A DNA stretch of 64,000 nt from an uncultured Pseudomonas sp. (GCF_946885955.1 NZ_CAMPHI010000014.1:1-64000); one strand, 5' to 3'; counted from the first letter of the stretch, positions 43,271 to 52,918 are shown. Notes: generated from the sequence alone by a model not told the origin. Program-made: numbers and translations.

Positions 43271-43685
43271 GATTCACATCCGCCTGGCCGATTGGCAAAA
43301 GGATAATGCCGAGCTGCGGCGCATTCGCGAAACCGTGTTCATCGCCGAGCAAGCGGTGCCCCCGGAGCTCGAATGGGATGCGGAAGACGCCGAGGCCGTG
43401 CACTTCCTCGCCTACGAAGGCGATTATCCGATAGGCACCGCTCGCCTACTGCCCGACGGCCATATCGGCCGGGTTTCGGTGCTCAAGGACTGGCGCGGCC
43501 TGAACGTCGGGGTCGCCCTGATCAACGCGGTAATCGCCGAAGCGGAAAAGCGTGGGCTTACCCAACAAATGCTCAGCGCCCAGGTGCAGGCCACCGCGTT
43601 CTATGAAAAGCTTGGTTTTGCCATCGTCAGCGGCGAATACCTCGATGCCGGCATCCCCCATGTGGATATGCTTCGTCACAGCTGA
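43263..43685 (+). CDS. GNAT-family N-acetyltransferase
   Basis: This 140-residue single GNAT domain has the acetyl-CoA region IGRVSVLKDWRGLNVGVALI near residues 62-82 (the usual R/Q-x-x-G-x-G/A pattern appears as WRGLNVG) and the C-terminal TAFYEKLGF. It resembles the ElaA/YjcF-like branch. Substrate unknown. Its ATG overlaps the roxA end by eight bases (ATGAATGA), so it is coupled to roxA. Confidence 0.9.
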   Translation: MNEIHIRLADWQKDNAELRRIRETVFIAEQAVPPELEWDAEDAEAVHFLAYEGDYPIGTARLLPDGHIGRVSVLKDWRGLNVGVALINAVIAEAEKRGLTQQMLSAQVQATAFYEKLGFAIVSGEYLDAGIPHVDMLRHS

Positions 43686-43784
43686 ACGCTTGCGCGTTTG
43701 AGACCGCTGCCGTCGTGTGCCGCGCAATAGCCAGCTATTCTGCTCGGCACGGCAACGCATCCCGACAGGCAGCGAGACACTGCA

Positions 43785-44426
43785 ATGAACGACGACAACG
43801 CCCCACCCGAAGCATCCGAGAGCGCCGAGCCCATCGAGCTGGCGGTCATCGAGTTCCAGTCACCGGGGCGTTTCGCGGTAAATAATCCCGATACGCCGAA
43901 CAACGACGCTACGCATGTGGAAGCGGCGCCCTTCGACCTCGGCAGCCATGTACAGCTGGAGCGTTTCGAGCACCCCGACGAAGCCCGTGCCCATGCGCTC
44001 GCCCTGCTGCAGCAAGCGCAACGCAGCCTGTGCATCTACAGCCACGACCTGGAACCCTGGCTCTATCACCGCGGCAGCGTGCAGCAAGCCTGCACCCGTT
44101 TCCTCCTCGCCAGCCCACGCAATCAGCTACGCATTCTGGTCAGGGACACCAGTCGCATGGTGAAGGAAGGCCACCGCCTGCTCAGTCTTTCCCGCCGCCT
44201 GCCAAGCAGCCTGCAGATCCGTAAATTCAACCCGGACTACCCCAACGAAGAACTGGCGTTCCTCCTCGCCGACGACTGCGGCTTGCTGCTGTTGCCGCAA
44301 CCGGGCCAGCTCAGCGGCTACGCGCTTTACCAGGATGCAGCTCGCGTGCGCACGCGGCGCACGCAATTCGACCAGGCTTGGGACACCAGCATCACCGACG
44401 CCGACTTACGGAGTTTCCTGCTATGA
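43785..44426 (+). CDS. Conserved hypothetical protein, PLD-like fold (DUF7931-type)
   Basis: This 213-residue protein has an acidic, low-complexity N-terminus (residues 1-50) and a compact domain from about 55. The pattern ARAHALALLQQAQRSLCIYSHDLEPWLY and ILVRDTSRMVKEGHRLLSL resembles half of a phospholipase D fold, but the HKD catalytic motif is absent (GHRLLSL stands where H-x-K would be). So binding rather than hydrolysis is likely. It overlaps the next gene by ATGA. The function is not known. Confidence 0.8.
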   Translation: MNDDNAPPEASESAEPIELAVIEFQSPGRFAVNNPDTPNNDATHVEAAPFDLGSHVQLERFEHPDEARAHALALLQQAQRSLCIYSHDLEPWLYHRGSVQQACTRFLLASPRNQLRILVRDTSRMVKEGHRLLSLSRRLPSSLQIRKFNPDYPNEELAFLLADDCGLLLLPQPGQLSGYALYQDAARVRTRRTQFDQAWDTSITDADLRSFLL

Positions 44427-45232
44427 CGTTTCGAATTCTGCTCGCAACCTTACTGCTCGGCTGCAGCTTGTCGCTCAGCGCGGCGACCGAGGTGCTGCCG
44501 CTCAACTACCGTACCGCCGATGAGGTACTGGCGCTGGTGCAGTCGGTACTGGGCAGCGAGGGCCGGGTCAATGCGTACGGCAATCAACTGATCGTCAATG
44601 CCCCGCCGGCGAAAATCGAGGAGGTTCGCACCCTGCTGGCGCAACTCGATACGCAACCGCGGCGCCTGTTGATCACCGTCGAAAGCGGCGAATCCAGCCA
44701 GCGCAGCGATAACGGCTACCGCGTCGATGGCAGCATCAGCGGTGGCGATGCCGAAGTGCAGATCGGCCGCGGTGAGGTCCAGGGCCGCGATCAGGTCCGC
44801 ATCATCAGGCGCAGTACCGACAGCCGCAGCGGCGGCACTCAGCAGGTTCAAGCCACCGAAGGCTATCCGGCGCTGATTCAGGTCGGCCAGAGCGTACCGC
44901 TCACCAGCTATGGCCGTGACGCCTATGGCCAGCCTTATAGCAACACCCAATACCGCAACGTGACCCGTGGTTTCTATGTCACCGCCAGCCTCAGCGGCGA
45001 GCGCGTGCATATCAGCATCAGCAGCAACCGCGACCGCTTGAGCCAGACCGACCCCGGCAGTATCGATATACAGAGCACCGACACCCGGGTCAGCGGCCGA
45101 CTCGGCGAGTGGATCGAGCTTGGCGGCGTCAGCGAACAAAGCCAGGGCGACAACGGCGGATTCATGCAGCACCGCTCGACCCAGGGGCGTGAAGATACGA
45201 GCCTGCGGGTCAAGGTCGAAGTAGTCGATTGA
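44423..45232 (+). CDS. Secreted protein with secretin N-type domain but no pore domain
   Basis: This 269-residue protein has a signal peptide (residues 1-20, MTFRILLATLLLGCSLSLSA) and a secretin N0/N1-like domain at about 22-85, with LNYRTADEVLALVQSVLG and NQLIVNAPPAKIEEVRTLLAQLD. That is the short ring-building domain of type II/III secretion and pilus secretins. The rest (GFYVTASLSGERVHISISS and onward) resembles only the start of a secretin core and lacks a full beta-barrel or gate. It is coupled by ATGA to the preceding unknown gene. The Cys at residue 14 is inside the hydrophobic core rather than a good lipobox, so I call it periplasmic. Confidence 0.83.
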   Translation: MTFRILLATLLLGCSLSLSAATEVLPLNYRTADEVLALVQSVLGSEGRVNAYGNQLIVNAPPAKIEEVRTLLAQLDTQPRRLLITVESGESSQRSDNGYRVDGSISGGDAEVQIGRGEVQGRDQVRIIRRSTDSRSGGTQQVQATEGYPALIQVGQSVPLTSYGRDAYGQPYSNTQYRNVTRGFYVTASLSGERVHISISSNRDRLSQTDPGSIDIQSTDTRVSGRLGEWIELGGVSEQSQGDNGGFMQHRSTQGREDTSLRVKVEVVD

Positions 45233-45271
45233 GCGGTCCGGAGCTGACTCATCGGTCGCCAAAAAAATTTA

Positions 45272-45298
45272 TGTAGTAGTCATCCAAAAAGCACTACA
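45272..45298. promoter_or_regulatory. Operator-like element upstream of aceA (TGTAGT-N15-ACTACA)
   Basis: TGTAGT (45272-45277) and ACTACA (45293-45298) are separated by 15 bases. The same hexamers with the same spacing occur upstream of icd (37270-37296), and both spacers end in AGC directly before ACTACA. It lies six bases upstream of the putative -35 box. RccR is known to control aceA in Pseudomonas, so this is the natural candidate site; assignment is inferred. Confidence 0.62.
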
Positions 45299-45304
45299 AA
45301 ATAA

Positions 45305-45333
45305 TTGACGAACACTTTTGGCGGAGGCATCAT
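45305..45333 (+). promoter_or_regulatory. Candidate aceA promoter
   Basis: TTGACG (45305-45310), 17 bases, then CATCAT (45328-45333). The -35 box is close to consensus; the -10 is weak. It abuts the operator-like element. A nearer promoter cannot be excluded. Confidence 0.4.
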
Positions 45334-45736
45334 GGCCCCGCTCCCGCTAATCAGAGGTTCCGTTAAGGGCCTCCGAATCGCGCTCCAACTTACCGTCAGA
45401 GCCGATTTGCGTTGTAAAGCCCACAAGGCCGTTCGATGAGATTGCGACTGGAACGAAGTTGTCCTGAGGGACGGGGAAGCGTTTAGCATCAGCCAGCAGA
45501 AGTTACAGCCACCTGAGTCGTCCAACGGCATCTTTGATCCGCTGAACGCCAAACGAACCACTCGTTTGCAGCCACTGTAGCCAGCTAACTGTTTGTCGCG
45601 TCACCCCTCCTCCCGGATCAATTCCGTCTTAGTCGATTTCTCGGCGTTCTGCAGTGAGCCACAACAACCTCCGGCAACATGGGCTGTCAGTGGGGAAGCC
45701 GGTGCTCAACCAAACACATACTTTGAAGGATTGACC

Positions 45737-47332
45737 ATGTCAGCTTATCAAAACGACATCAAGGCAGTCGCCGCTCTGAAAGAGACTTACGGCAGCAGCT
45801 GGAGCGCTATCAACCCGGAATCCGTGGCCCGCATGCGCGCTCAGAACCGCTTCAAGACCGGTCTGGAAATCGCTCAGTACACCGCCGATATCATGCGTAA
45901 AGACATGGCCGAGTACGATGCCGACTCCTCCGTCTACACCCAGTCGCTGGGCTGCTGGCATGGTTTCATCGGGCAGCAGAAGCTGATCTCGATCAAGAAG
46001 CACCTGAAGACCACCAACAAGCGCTACCTCTACCTGTCCGGCTGGATGGTTGCTGCTCTGCGTTCCGACTTCGGCCCGCTGCCGGACCAGTCGATGCACG
46101 AGAAGACTGCAGTCTCCGACCTGATCGAAGAGCTGTACACCTTCCTGCGCCAGGCTGACAGCCGTGAGCTGGACCTGCTGTTCACCGCTCTGGACGCTGC
46201 TCGCGCCGCTGGCGACACCGCCAAGGCCGCTGATATCCAGAACCAGATCGACAACTACGAGACCCACATCGTACCGATCATCGCCGACATCGACGCCGGT
46301 TTCGGTAACCCGGAAGCCACCTACCTGCTGGCCAAGCGCATGATCGAAGCAGGCGCTTGCTGCATCCAGATCGAAAACCAGGTTTCCGACGAGAAGCAGT
46401 GCGGCCACCAGGACGGTAAAGTGACCGTTCCGCACGCCGACTTCCTCGCCAAGATCGCTGCCGTTCGTTACGCCTTCCTCGAACTGGGTATCGACAACGG
46501 CGTGATCGTTGCTCGTACCGACTCCCTGGGTGCCGGCCTGACCAAGCAGATCGCCGTGACCAACGAGCCGGGCGACCTGGGCGACCTGTACAACTCCTTC
46601 CTTGATTGCGAAGAAGTGTCCGCAGCCGAGCTGAACAACGGCGACGTGGTTCTGAACCGTGAAGGCAAGCTGCTGCGTCCGAAGCGTCTGCCGAGCAACC
46701 TGTTCCAGTTCCGTAAAGGCACCGGCGAAGCGCGCTGCGTCCTGGACTGCATCACCTCGCTGCGCAATGGCGCCGACCTGCTGTGGATCGAAACCGAGAA
46801 GCCGCACGTTGGTCAGATCGCGGCCATGGTTGACGAAATCCGCAAGGAAATCCCGAACGCCAAGCTGGTCTACAACAACAGTCCGTCGTTCAACTGGACC
46901 CTGAACTTCCGCCAGCAGGTGTTCGATGCCATGGCTGCCGAAGGCAAGGACGTTTCCGCCTACGACCGCGCCAAGCTGATGAGCGTCGAGTACGACGAGA
47001 CCGAACTGGCCCAGGTTGCCGACGAGAAGATCCGCACCTTCCAGCGCGACGGTTCGGCCCACGCCGGTATCTTCCACCACCTGATCACTCTGCCGACCTA
47101 CCACACCGCCGCGCTGTCGACCGACAACCTGGCCAAGGGTTACTTCGCGGATCAGGGCATGCTGGCCTACGTGAAAGGCGTTCAGCGCCAGGAACTGCGC
47201 CAGGGTATCGCCTGCGTCAAGCACCAGAACATGGCTGGCTCCGACATCGGCGACAACCACAAAGAGTACTTCGCTGGCGAAGCTGCTCTGAAGGCAAGCG
47301 GTAAAGACAACACCATGAACCAGTTCGGCTAA
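45737..47332 (+). CDS. aceA: Isocitrate lyase
   Basis: This 531-residue enzyme is the long form of isocitrate lyase found in Pseudomonas and Acinetobacter. It splits isocitrate to glyoxylate and succinate for growth on acetate and fatty acids. The catalytic loop is EKQCGH with Cys222; other signatures are ADIDAGFGNPEATY and NNSPSFNW. The codons are biased to GCT, CGT and CTG more than in neighbours, consistent with high expression. AAGGATTG precedes the ATG. It ends in a strong terminator. Confidence 0.97.
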   Translation: MSAYQNDIKAVAALKETYGSSWSAINPESVARMRAQNRFKTGLEIAQYTADIMRKDMAEYDADSSVYTQSLGCWHGFIGQQKLISIKKHLKTTNKRYLYLSGWMVAALRSDFGPLPDQSMHEKTAVSDLIEELYTFLRQADSRELDLLFTALDAARAAGDTAKAADIQNQIDNYETHIVPIIADIDAGFGNPEATYLLAKRMIEAGACCIQIENQVSDEKQCGHQDGKVTVPHADFLAKIAAVRYAFLELGIDNGVIVARTDSLGAGLTKQIAVTNEPGDLGDLYNSFLDCEEVSAAELNNGDVVLNREGKLLRPKRLPSNLFQFRKGTGEARCVLDCITSLRNGADLLWIETEKPHVGQIAAMVDEIRKEIPNAKLVYNNSPSFNWTLNFRQQVFDAMAAEGKDVSAYDRAKLMSVEYDETELAQVADEKIRTFQRDGSAHAGIFHHLITLPTYHTAALSTDNLAKGYFADQGMLAYVKGVQRQELRQGIACVKHQNMAGSDIGDNHKEYFAGEAALKASGKDNTMNQFG

Positions 47333-47387
47333 GAACAGGTTCGCTCGATCCGGGCCACGACCCCTGGTTGAGTGTGTTGGCAAGAAG

Positions 47388-47419
47388 AACCCCGGCAGAA
47401 ATGCTGGGGTTTTTTTTGC
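47388..47419 (+). terminator. Rho-independent terminator after aceA
   Basis: AACCCCGGCA-GAA-ATGCTGGGGTT pairs with one mismatch and is followed by eight T residues. It lies 55 bases past the aceA stop. Confidence 0.88.
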
Positions 47420-47529
47420 CTGAAAATCGCCTGCGGCTTTTGTGCGCTGTTGTAACGGTTCTGTCGTGTTGCTTGGTTAGCGTCGGTACTCCGTCGATGA
47501 GTCCCGTGAATAACCTGAAGGAGCCCGGC

Positions 47530-49518
47530 ATGAGCCGCAATAACGACAACGACACCGCGCTATTCGGTAATGGCGATGAATTACCCAGCAACCACTCCGG
47601 CAATCCGCATATCAATCAACTGATCAATCCGACCCTGGCCCGACGCCAGGTCGTCGCCGGCGGAGCGGCGCTCGGCGCCCTGGCATTCTTCGGCGTGGGC
47701 CTGCCCGGCATCGCTGCCGCAAAAACGCCGCAGGACGGCTTAGCGGGCCGCCCATTCAAGCGTAATCGGCTGCCCTTCGCCCCCGTTGCGGTGACTCGCG
47801 CCGACACCATCAGCGTACCCAGCGGTTTCACCGCCAAACCCTTTATCCCCTGGGGCACGCCGCTCACCGGCAGCTACCCGGCATTTGCCGAGGACGCCAG
47901 CAACAGTGCCCAGGATCAGGCCGAGCAGCTCGGCATGCACCACGACGGCATGCACTTCTTTCCCATCGATGCGCAATCGGGCCGAGGCAAGCGCTCCGAC
48001 CATGGCCTGCTGGTACTCAACCATGAATACATCGATGTACAACTGCTGCACCCCAACGGCCCGACCGCGGTCAACGGCAAACGCACCGTCGCCGACGAGG
48101 TGCGCAAGGAGATCAACGCCCACGGCGTATCGGTGGTCGAAGTCCGCCGCAACGCCGCCGGCGATTGGCGGGTCGTACGTAGCCCGCGCAACCGACGGAT
48201 CACCGCCGCTACGCCGATGATCATCGCCGGTCCGGCTCGTGGTCATGAACTGATGAAGACCCGTCACAGCAAAAGCGGCACCTGGGCACGCGGCACACAG
48301 AACAATTGTTCCAATGGCCATACGCCCTGGGGCACCTACCTCACCTGCGAGGAAAACTGGGCCGGCTATTTCGCCAACCAGGATAGCGAGCAACCGCGCG
48401 AACAGAGCCGCTACGGCATCCGCAAAACCAGCCGCTACGGCTGGGAAACCCTGGCCGGCGACGAATTCCAGCGCTTCGACTCCAGTCGACGCGGCAGCGA
48501 TGCCAGCGAGGACTATCGCAACGAGCCGAACCAATTCGGCTGGATCGTCGAGATCGATCCCTTCGACCCGCAATCGGTACCGGTCAAGCACACCGCCCTG
48601 GGCCGCTTCGCCCATGAGGGCCTGGTGTTCGCCCCGGTGAAACCCGGCAAGCGTCTGGTCTGCTATTCCGGCGACGACTCGCAGAACGAGTACATCTACA
48701 AGTACGTCAGCCGCGACAGCTACAAGCGCGGCAAACATCGCGAACATAGCCGCTTGCTGGATGTCGGCACCCTCTATGTCGCACGCTTCGATGCCGACGG
48801 CAGTGGCACCTGGCTGCCCCTGGATCACGCCGACCCGAACTTCCAGGCCGCCTGCGCGGTTGCCGGCGTGAGCTTTGCGGACCAGGGCGACGTGCTGATC
48901 AACACCCGTCTGGCCGCCGACGTCGTAGGCGCGACCAAGATGGACCGCCCGGAATGGGGTGCGGTCAACCCCAATACCGGCGACGCCTACTTCACCCTGA
49001 CCAACAACAGCAGTCGCACCACCGGCGATGCCGCCAACCCGCGCAGCCCCAACCCCTACGGCCATATCATCCGCTGGCGCGAAGCCAGCCGCGATTTTGC
49101 CGGCAACCGCTTCGCCTGGGATATCTTCCTGCTCGGCGGCCCCGAGGCAGACAGTCGCGGCCCTGACGGCCAGCCGTTGAACGCAGAGAACATTCTCGCC
49201 AGCCCGGACGGACTCTTTTTCGACGACGAGGGGCGGCTGTGGATTCAAACCGATATGAGCGGCAGCCAGCTCAGCGACGGCCCATTCGGTAACAACCAGA
49301 TGCTCGTGGCGGATCCGCAGAGCGGCGAACTCAAGCGCTTCCTGGTCGGCCCGGTTGGCGCCGAAGTCACCGGCATTACCCAGACACCGGACTTCAAGAC
49401 GCTGTTCGTCAATATCCAGCACCCGGACGATGGCAGCACCTGGCCCGACGGCCCGGGCAAACGTCCCCGCTCAGCAACGGTCGTCATCAGCCGCGAGGAT
49501 CGTCGGCGACTTCTGTAA
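47530..49518 (+). CDS. PhoX-family alkaline phosphatase, Tat-exported
   Basis: This 662-residue protein is a DUF839/PhoX-type protein. The Tat signal ARRQVVAGGAALGALAFFG is near residues 38-57 and is followed by GIAAAKTP. The mature part has PhoX landmarks: SDHGLLVLNHEY, NNCSNGHTPWGTYLTCEENW, NEYIYKYVS and SPDGLFFDDEGRLWIQTD. PhoX enzymes are Ca/Fe-dependent periplasmic phosphomonoesterases. The ATG at 47530 has GGAG upstream; longer frames run through the aceA terminator. I could not find a convincing Pho box. Confidence 0.88.
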   Translation: MSRNNDNDTALFGNGDELPSNHSGNPHINQLINPTLARRQVVAGGAALGALAFFGVGLPGIAAAKTPQDGLAGRPFKRNRLPFAPVAVTRADTISVPSGFTAKPFIPWGTPLTGSYPAFAEDASNSAQDQAEQLGMHHDGMHFFPIDAQSGRGKRSDHGLLVLNHEYIDVQLLHPNGPTAVNGKRTVADEVRKEINAHGVSVVEVRRNAAGDWRVVRSPRNRRITAATPMIIAGPARGHELMKTRHSKSGTWARGTQNNCSNGHTPWGTYLTCEENWAGYFANQDSEQPREQSRYGIRKTSRYGWETLAGDEFQRFDSSRRGSDASEDYRNEPNQFGWIVEIDPFDPQSVPVKHTALGRFAHEGLVFAPVKPGKRLVCYSGDDSQNEYIYKYVSRDSYKRGKHREHSRLLDVGTLYVARFDADGSGTWLPLDHADPNFQAACAVAGVSFADQGDVLINTRLAADVVGATKMDRPEWGAVNPNTGDAYFTLTNNSSRTTGDAANPRSPNPYGHIIRWREASRDFAGNRFAWDIFLLGGPEADSRGPDGQPLNAENILASPDGLFFDDEGRLWIQTDMSGSQLSDGPFGNNQMLVADPQSGELKRFLVGPVGAEVTGITQTPDFKTLFVNIQHPDDGSTWPDGPGKRPRSATVVISREDRRRLL

Positions 49519-49531
49519 CTGGAGCTCCATC

Positions 49532-49559
49532 AAAACCGGCCTGACAGGCCGGTTTTTTC
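49532..49559 (+). terminator. Rho-independent terminator after the phoX-like gene
   Basis: AAAACCGGCCT-GAC-AGGCCGGTTTT forms an 11-pair stem with a three-base loop followed by TT, just past the stop codon. Confidence 0.92.
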
Positions 49560-49826
49560 TTATCGAGCCAAGGCTGCGGCAAAATTGACCGCACCGCGAT
49601 GCTCGTCTAGCCTCGATGGAGGATGACGCGGGTCGCTTGGCTCGCAAGCCAGGGGCCACCCGTCAGATCAATACAAGGAGGCAACAAGACGGCGCTGATA
49701 GATCGACTGTTTTTACTCAAGTAGCGCACGCCGTGGGCTGTGCTTCCTCTCAAAATAAATACTCGTCCTCTCAAACGCTTACAGCAAAAGCCTGAACCCC
49801 AGCTGATTTTTAAAATATTGCCTTCG

Positions 49827-49858
49827 AAGTAAATTATTTAAGGCTGAAAAATTTACTT
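49827..49858. promoter_or_regulatory. Inverted repeat at the nuo promoter
   Basis: AAGTAAATT (49827-49835) and AATTTACTT (49850-49858) are perfect inverted arms across 14 bases. The right arm overlaps the putative -35 box. The regulator is unknown. Confidence 0.4.
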
Positions 49859-49879
49859 ACATCCCAATACCTGCATAAT
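49852..49879 (+). promoter_or_regulatory. Candidate nuo promoter
   Basis: TTTACT (49852-49857), 16 bases, then CATAAT (49874-49879). A start near 49886 would give a leader of about 87 bases. Confidence 0.4.
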
Positions 49880-49972
49880 ATTGCGCACCAGATTGGCGCG
49901 ATCAGTACGTCAGCCAACCCATTTTCGTTCAAATTCAAGCGAACGCCGTTCCTTGCACCAAGGAGTTCTGGC

Positions 49973-50386
49973 ATGTCGGAAGCAACCATCGCTCTCTCCC
50001 ACAACTGGGCGCTGAGCATTTTCCTGTTAGGGGTCGTAGGTCTCTGCGCATTCATGCTGGGCGTTTCCAGCCTCCTGGGCAGCAAGGCCTGGGGCAGAAG
50101 CAAGAACGAACCCTTCGAATCCGGAATGCTTCCCACCGGCAGCGCGCGCCTGCGCCTCTCGGCAAAATTCTATTTGGTCGCGATGCTTTTCGTGATCTTC
50201 GATGTTGAAGCCCTCTTTCTCTTCGCTTGGTCCGTCTCCGTCCGCGAAAGCGGTTGGGCCGGGCTTATCGAAGCTACCGTTTTTATAGCAATTCTGTTGG
50301 CAGGTCTTGTCTACCTTTGGCGCATCGGGGCTCTCGATTGGGCTCCCGAAGGTCGTCGCGAGCGGCAGGCGAAGCTAAAACAATGA
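49973..50386 (+). CDS. nuoA: NADH-quinone oxidoreductase subunit A
   Basis: This 137-residue membrane subunit has three helices and the NuoA signature [21 protein letters not shown] around 40-60, followed by [24 protein letters not shown]. It sits at the membrane-arm/peripheral-arm junction beside NuoH, close to the quinone channel. AAGGAG lies upstream. It opens the 13-gene nuo operon. Confidence 0.97.
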   Translation: MSEATIALSHNWALSIFLLGVVGLCAFMLGVSSLLGSKAWGRSKNEPFESGMLPTGSARLRLSAKFYLVAMLFVIFDVEALFLFAWSVSVRESGWAGLIEATVFIAILLAGLVYLWRIGALDWAPEGRRERQAKLKQ

Positions 50387-50396
50387 GGCTTTGGCG

Positions 50397-51074
50397 ATGC
50401 AATACAAACTTACTCGGGTCGACCCCGATGCTCCCAACGAGGAGTATCCGATCGGCCAGCGGGAGACTGTTTCCGACCCGCTGCTAGACGATCAAGTCCA
50501 CAAGAATATCTACATGGGCAAACTGGAAGACGTGCTCAACGGCGCGGTCAACTGGGGACGCAAGAATTCGCTGTGGCCGTACAACTTCGGTCTTTCCTGT
50601 TGCTACGTGGAAATGACTACCGCCTTCACCGCGCCCCATGACATCGCCCGATTCGGTGCGGAAGTCATTCGCGCGTCCCCCCGCCAGGCAGACTTCATGG
50701 TCATCGCCGGCACCTGCTTCATCAAAATGGCACCCGTCATTCAGCGCCTCTACGAGCAGATGCTGGAACCCAAATGGGTCATCTCCATGGGCGCCTGTGC
50801 CAACTCCGGCGGCATGTACGATATCTACTCGGTCGTTCAGGGCGTGGACAAGTTTTTGCCCGTGGACGTCTACATACCAGGCTGTCCGCCCCGCCCCGAA
50901 GCGTTCCTGCAAGGCCTGATGCTGCTGCAGGAATCCATCGGCAAGGAGCGTCGCCCGCTATCCTGGGTCGTTGGCGACCAAGGCGTCTACCGCGCCGACA
51001 TGCCTTCGCAAAAGGAACAGCGACGTGAACAGCGCATTGCTGTCACCAACCTGCGCAGCCCTGACGAAGTCTGA
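50397..51074 (+). CDS. nuoB: NADH-quinone oxidoreductase subunit B
   Basis: This 225-residue subunit carries cluster N2, the last iron-sulfur centre before quinone. The four cysteine ligands are in LSCCYVEM (two adjacent), GTCFIKMAP and [13 protein letters not shown] lies nine bases before the ATG at 50397; a TTG two codons upstream is not preferred. It follows nuoA by ten bases. Confidence 0.97.
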   Translation: MQYKLTRVDPDAPNEEYPIGQRETVSDPLLDDQVHKNIYMGKLEDVLNGAVNWGRKNSLWPYNFGLSCCYVEMTTAFTAPHDIARFGAEVIRASPRQADFMVIAGTCFIKMAPVIQRLYEQMLEPKWVISMGACANSGGMYDIYSVVQGVDKFLPVDVYIPGCPPRPEAFLQGLMLLQESIGKERRPLSWVVGDQGVYRADMPSQKEQRREQRIAVTNLRSPDEV

Positions 51075-51135
51075 GTCTTCCCCTTTCACAAGAAGGCCGA
51101 TTCATTCTCTACGTTGACCGATAGCGACCGAGACT

Positions 51136-52917
51136 ATGACTGCAGACACCGCTCTGTTTATCCCGCCGTACAAGGCTGACGACCAAGATGTCGTCGTTGA
51201 GCTCAATTCCCGCTTTGGTGCTGAAAGCTTTACCGCACAAGCCACCCGCACCGGCATGCCGGTAATCTGGGTCACCCGGGAAAAGCTGATAGAAGTACTG
51301 ACCTTCCTGCGCAACCTGCCGCGCCCCTTCGTCATGCTGTACGACCTGCACGGCGTCGACGAGCGCCTGCGCGCCCAGCGCAGCGGCCTGCCGGGCGCCG
51401 ATTTCACGGTGTTCTATCACCTGATGTCGATCGAGCGTAATAGTGACGTAATGATCAAGGTCGCCTTGTCCGAGCGCGACCTCAACCTGCCCACCGCCAC
51501 CAGCATCTGGCCGAACGCCAACTGGTACGAGCGCGAAGTCTGGGATCTTTACGGCATAACCTTCACCGGTCACCCGCACCTGACCCGCATCATGATGCCG
51601 CCCACCTGGGAAGGTCATCCGCTACGCAAGGATTATCCGGCCCGCGCGACCGAATTCGATCCCTTCAGCCTGACCCTGGCCAAGCAGCAGCTCGAAGAAG
51701 AAGCCGCGCGCTTCAGGCCGGAAGACTGGGGCATGAAACGCGGCGGCGAACACGAGGACTATATGTTCCTCAACCTCGGCCCCAACCACCCGTCCGCCCA
51801 CGGCGCGTTTCGCATCGTCCTGCAACTCGACGGTGAAGAGATCGTCGATTGCGTACCGGACATCGGCTACCACCACCGTGGCGCCGAGAAAATGGCCGAG
51901 CGTCAGTCCTGGCACAGCTTTATTCCCTACACCGACCGTATCGACTACCTCGGTGGGGTGATGAACAACCTGCCCTATGTCCTGGCCGTCGAGAAACTCG
52001 CCGGCATCACCGTGCCGCAGCGGGTCGATGTCATCCGCATCATGCTGGCCGAGTTCTTCCGCATCACCAGCCACTTGTTGTTCCTGGGCACCTATATCCA
52101 GGACGTCGGCGCGATGACCCCGGTGTTCTTCACCTTCACCGACCGCCAGCGCGCCTACAAGGTGATCGAGGCCATCACCGGCTTCCGCCTGCACCCGGCC
52201 TGGTACCGCATCGGTGGCGTCGCCCACGACCTGCCGCGCGGCTGGGACAAGCTGGTCAAGGAATTCGTCGACTGGCTGCCCAAGCGCCTCGACGAATACA
52301 CCAAGGCCGCACTGAAGAACAGCATCCTGATCGGCCGTACCAAGGGCGTCGCCCAGTACACCACCAAGGAAGCCCTCGAATGGGGCGTGACCGGCGCCGG
52401 CCTGCGCTCCACCGGCCTTGATTTCGACCTGCGCAAGGCGCGCCCTTACTCCGGCTACGAGAACTTCGAGTTCGAAGTGCCGCTGGCCCACAACGGCGAT
52501 GCCTATGACCGCTGCATGGTCCGCGTCGAAGAAATGCGCCAAAGCATCAAGATCATCGACCAGTGTCTGCGCAACATGCCGGAAGGCCCGTACAAGGCCG
52601 ACCATCCGCTGACCACGCCGCCACCGAAAGAGCGCACGCTGCAACACATCGAAACCCTGATCACCCACTTCCTGCAGGTTTCCTGGGGACCGGTGATGCC
52701 AGCCAACGAAAGCTTCCAGATGATCGAAGCGACCAAAGGGATCAACAGCTACTACCTGACGAGCGACGGCAGCACCATGAGCTACCGTACACGCATCCGT
52801 ACGCCGAGTTTCCCGCACCTGCAGCAGATTCCGTCGGTGATCCGCGGCAGCATGGTCGCCGACCTGATTGCCTACCTGGGCAGCATCGACTTCGTTATGG
52901 CCGACGTGGACCGCTGA
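51136..52917 (+). CDS. nuoC: NADH-quinone oxidoreductase fused subunit CD
   Basis: This 593-residue protein fuses NuoC (residues about 1-190, ending in [14 protein letters not shown]) and NuoD (about 205-593, starting [13 protein letters not shown]). NuoCD forms the quinone-binding cavity with NuoB, the NuoD His in NHPSAHG being part of it. The fusion is usual in gamma-proteobacteria such as E. coli and Pseudomonas. It follows nuoB by 61 bases and is two bases from nuoE. Confidence 0.97.
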   Translation: MTADTALFIPPYKADDQDVVVELNSRFGAESFTAQATRTGMPVIWVTREKLIEVLTFLRNLPRPFVMLYDLHGVDERLRAQRSGLPGADFTVFYHLMSIERNSDVMIKVALSERDLNLPTATSIWPNANWYEREVWDLYGITFTGHPHLTRIMMPPTWEGHPLRKDYPARATEFDPFSLTLAKQQLEEEAARFRPEDWGMKRGGEHEDYMFLNLGPNHPSAHGAFRIVLQLDGEEIVDCVPDIGYHHRGAEKMAERQSWHSFIPYTDRIDYLGGVMNNLPYVLAVEKLAGITVPQRVDVIRIMLAEFFRITSHLLFLGTYIQDVGAMTPVFFTFTDRQRAYKVIEAITGFRLHPAWYRIGGVAHDLPRGWDKLVKEFVDWLPKRLDEYTKAALKNSILIGRTKGVAQYTTKEALEWGVTGAGLRSTGLDFDLRKARPYSGYENFEFEVPLAHNGDAYDRCMVRVEEMRQSIKIIDQCLRNMPEGPYKADHPLTTPPPKERTLQHIETLITHFLQVSWGPVMPANESFQMIEATKGINSYYLTSDGSTMSYRTRIRTPSFPHLQQIPSVIRGSMVADLIAYLGSIDFVMADVDR

Positions 52918-52918
52918 T

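Larger units (their letters stand above)
45233..45736. other. aceA upstream region and long leader
   Basis: About 500 bases with no convincing gene. It holds the TGTAGT-N15-ACTACA element (45272-45298) and a candidate promoter at 45305-45333. If that promoter is used, the aceA mRNA leader would be close to 400 bases, which is unusually long. A 93-codon minus-strand frame (45280-45561) has poor codon use and no ribosome site and is not called. Confidence 0.7.
49519..49972. other. nuo operon upstream region
   Basis: No gene is seen in this 450-base, AT-richer region apart from the terminator at its start. It contains a candidate promoter (49852-49879) and a nine-base inverted repeat (49827-49858) overlapping the -35. 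The nuoA ribosome site CAAGGAG is at the end. I see nothing structured in 49600-49820. Confidence 0.65.

Noticed and set aside
45280..45561. 93-codon minus-strand frame upstream of aceA
   Set aside because: No ribosome site, unusual composition for this genome and overlap with the aceA regulatory element; better seen as leader DNA.
45740..47383. 547-codon frame antisense to aceA
   Set aside because: Shadow of the strongly biased aceA coding sequence; no independent motif or start signal.
47440..47480. Possible Pho box before the phoX-like gene
   Set aside because: CTGTCGT resembles one half site, but no second half lies at the required 11-base spacing; the other CTGTTGT is 14 bases away.
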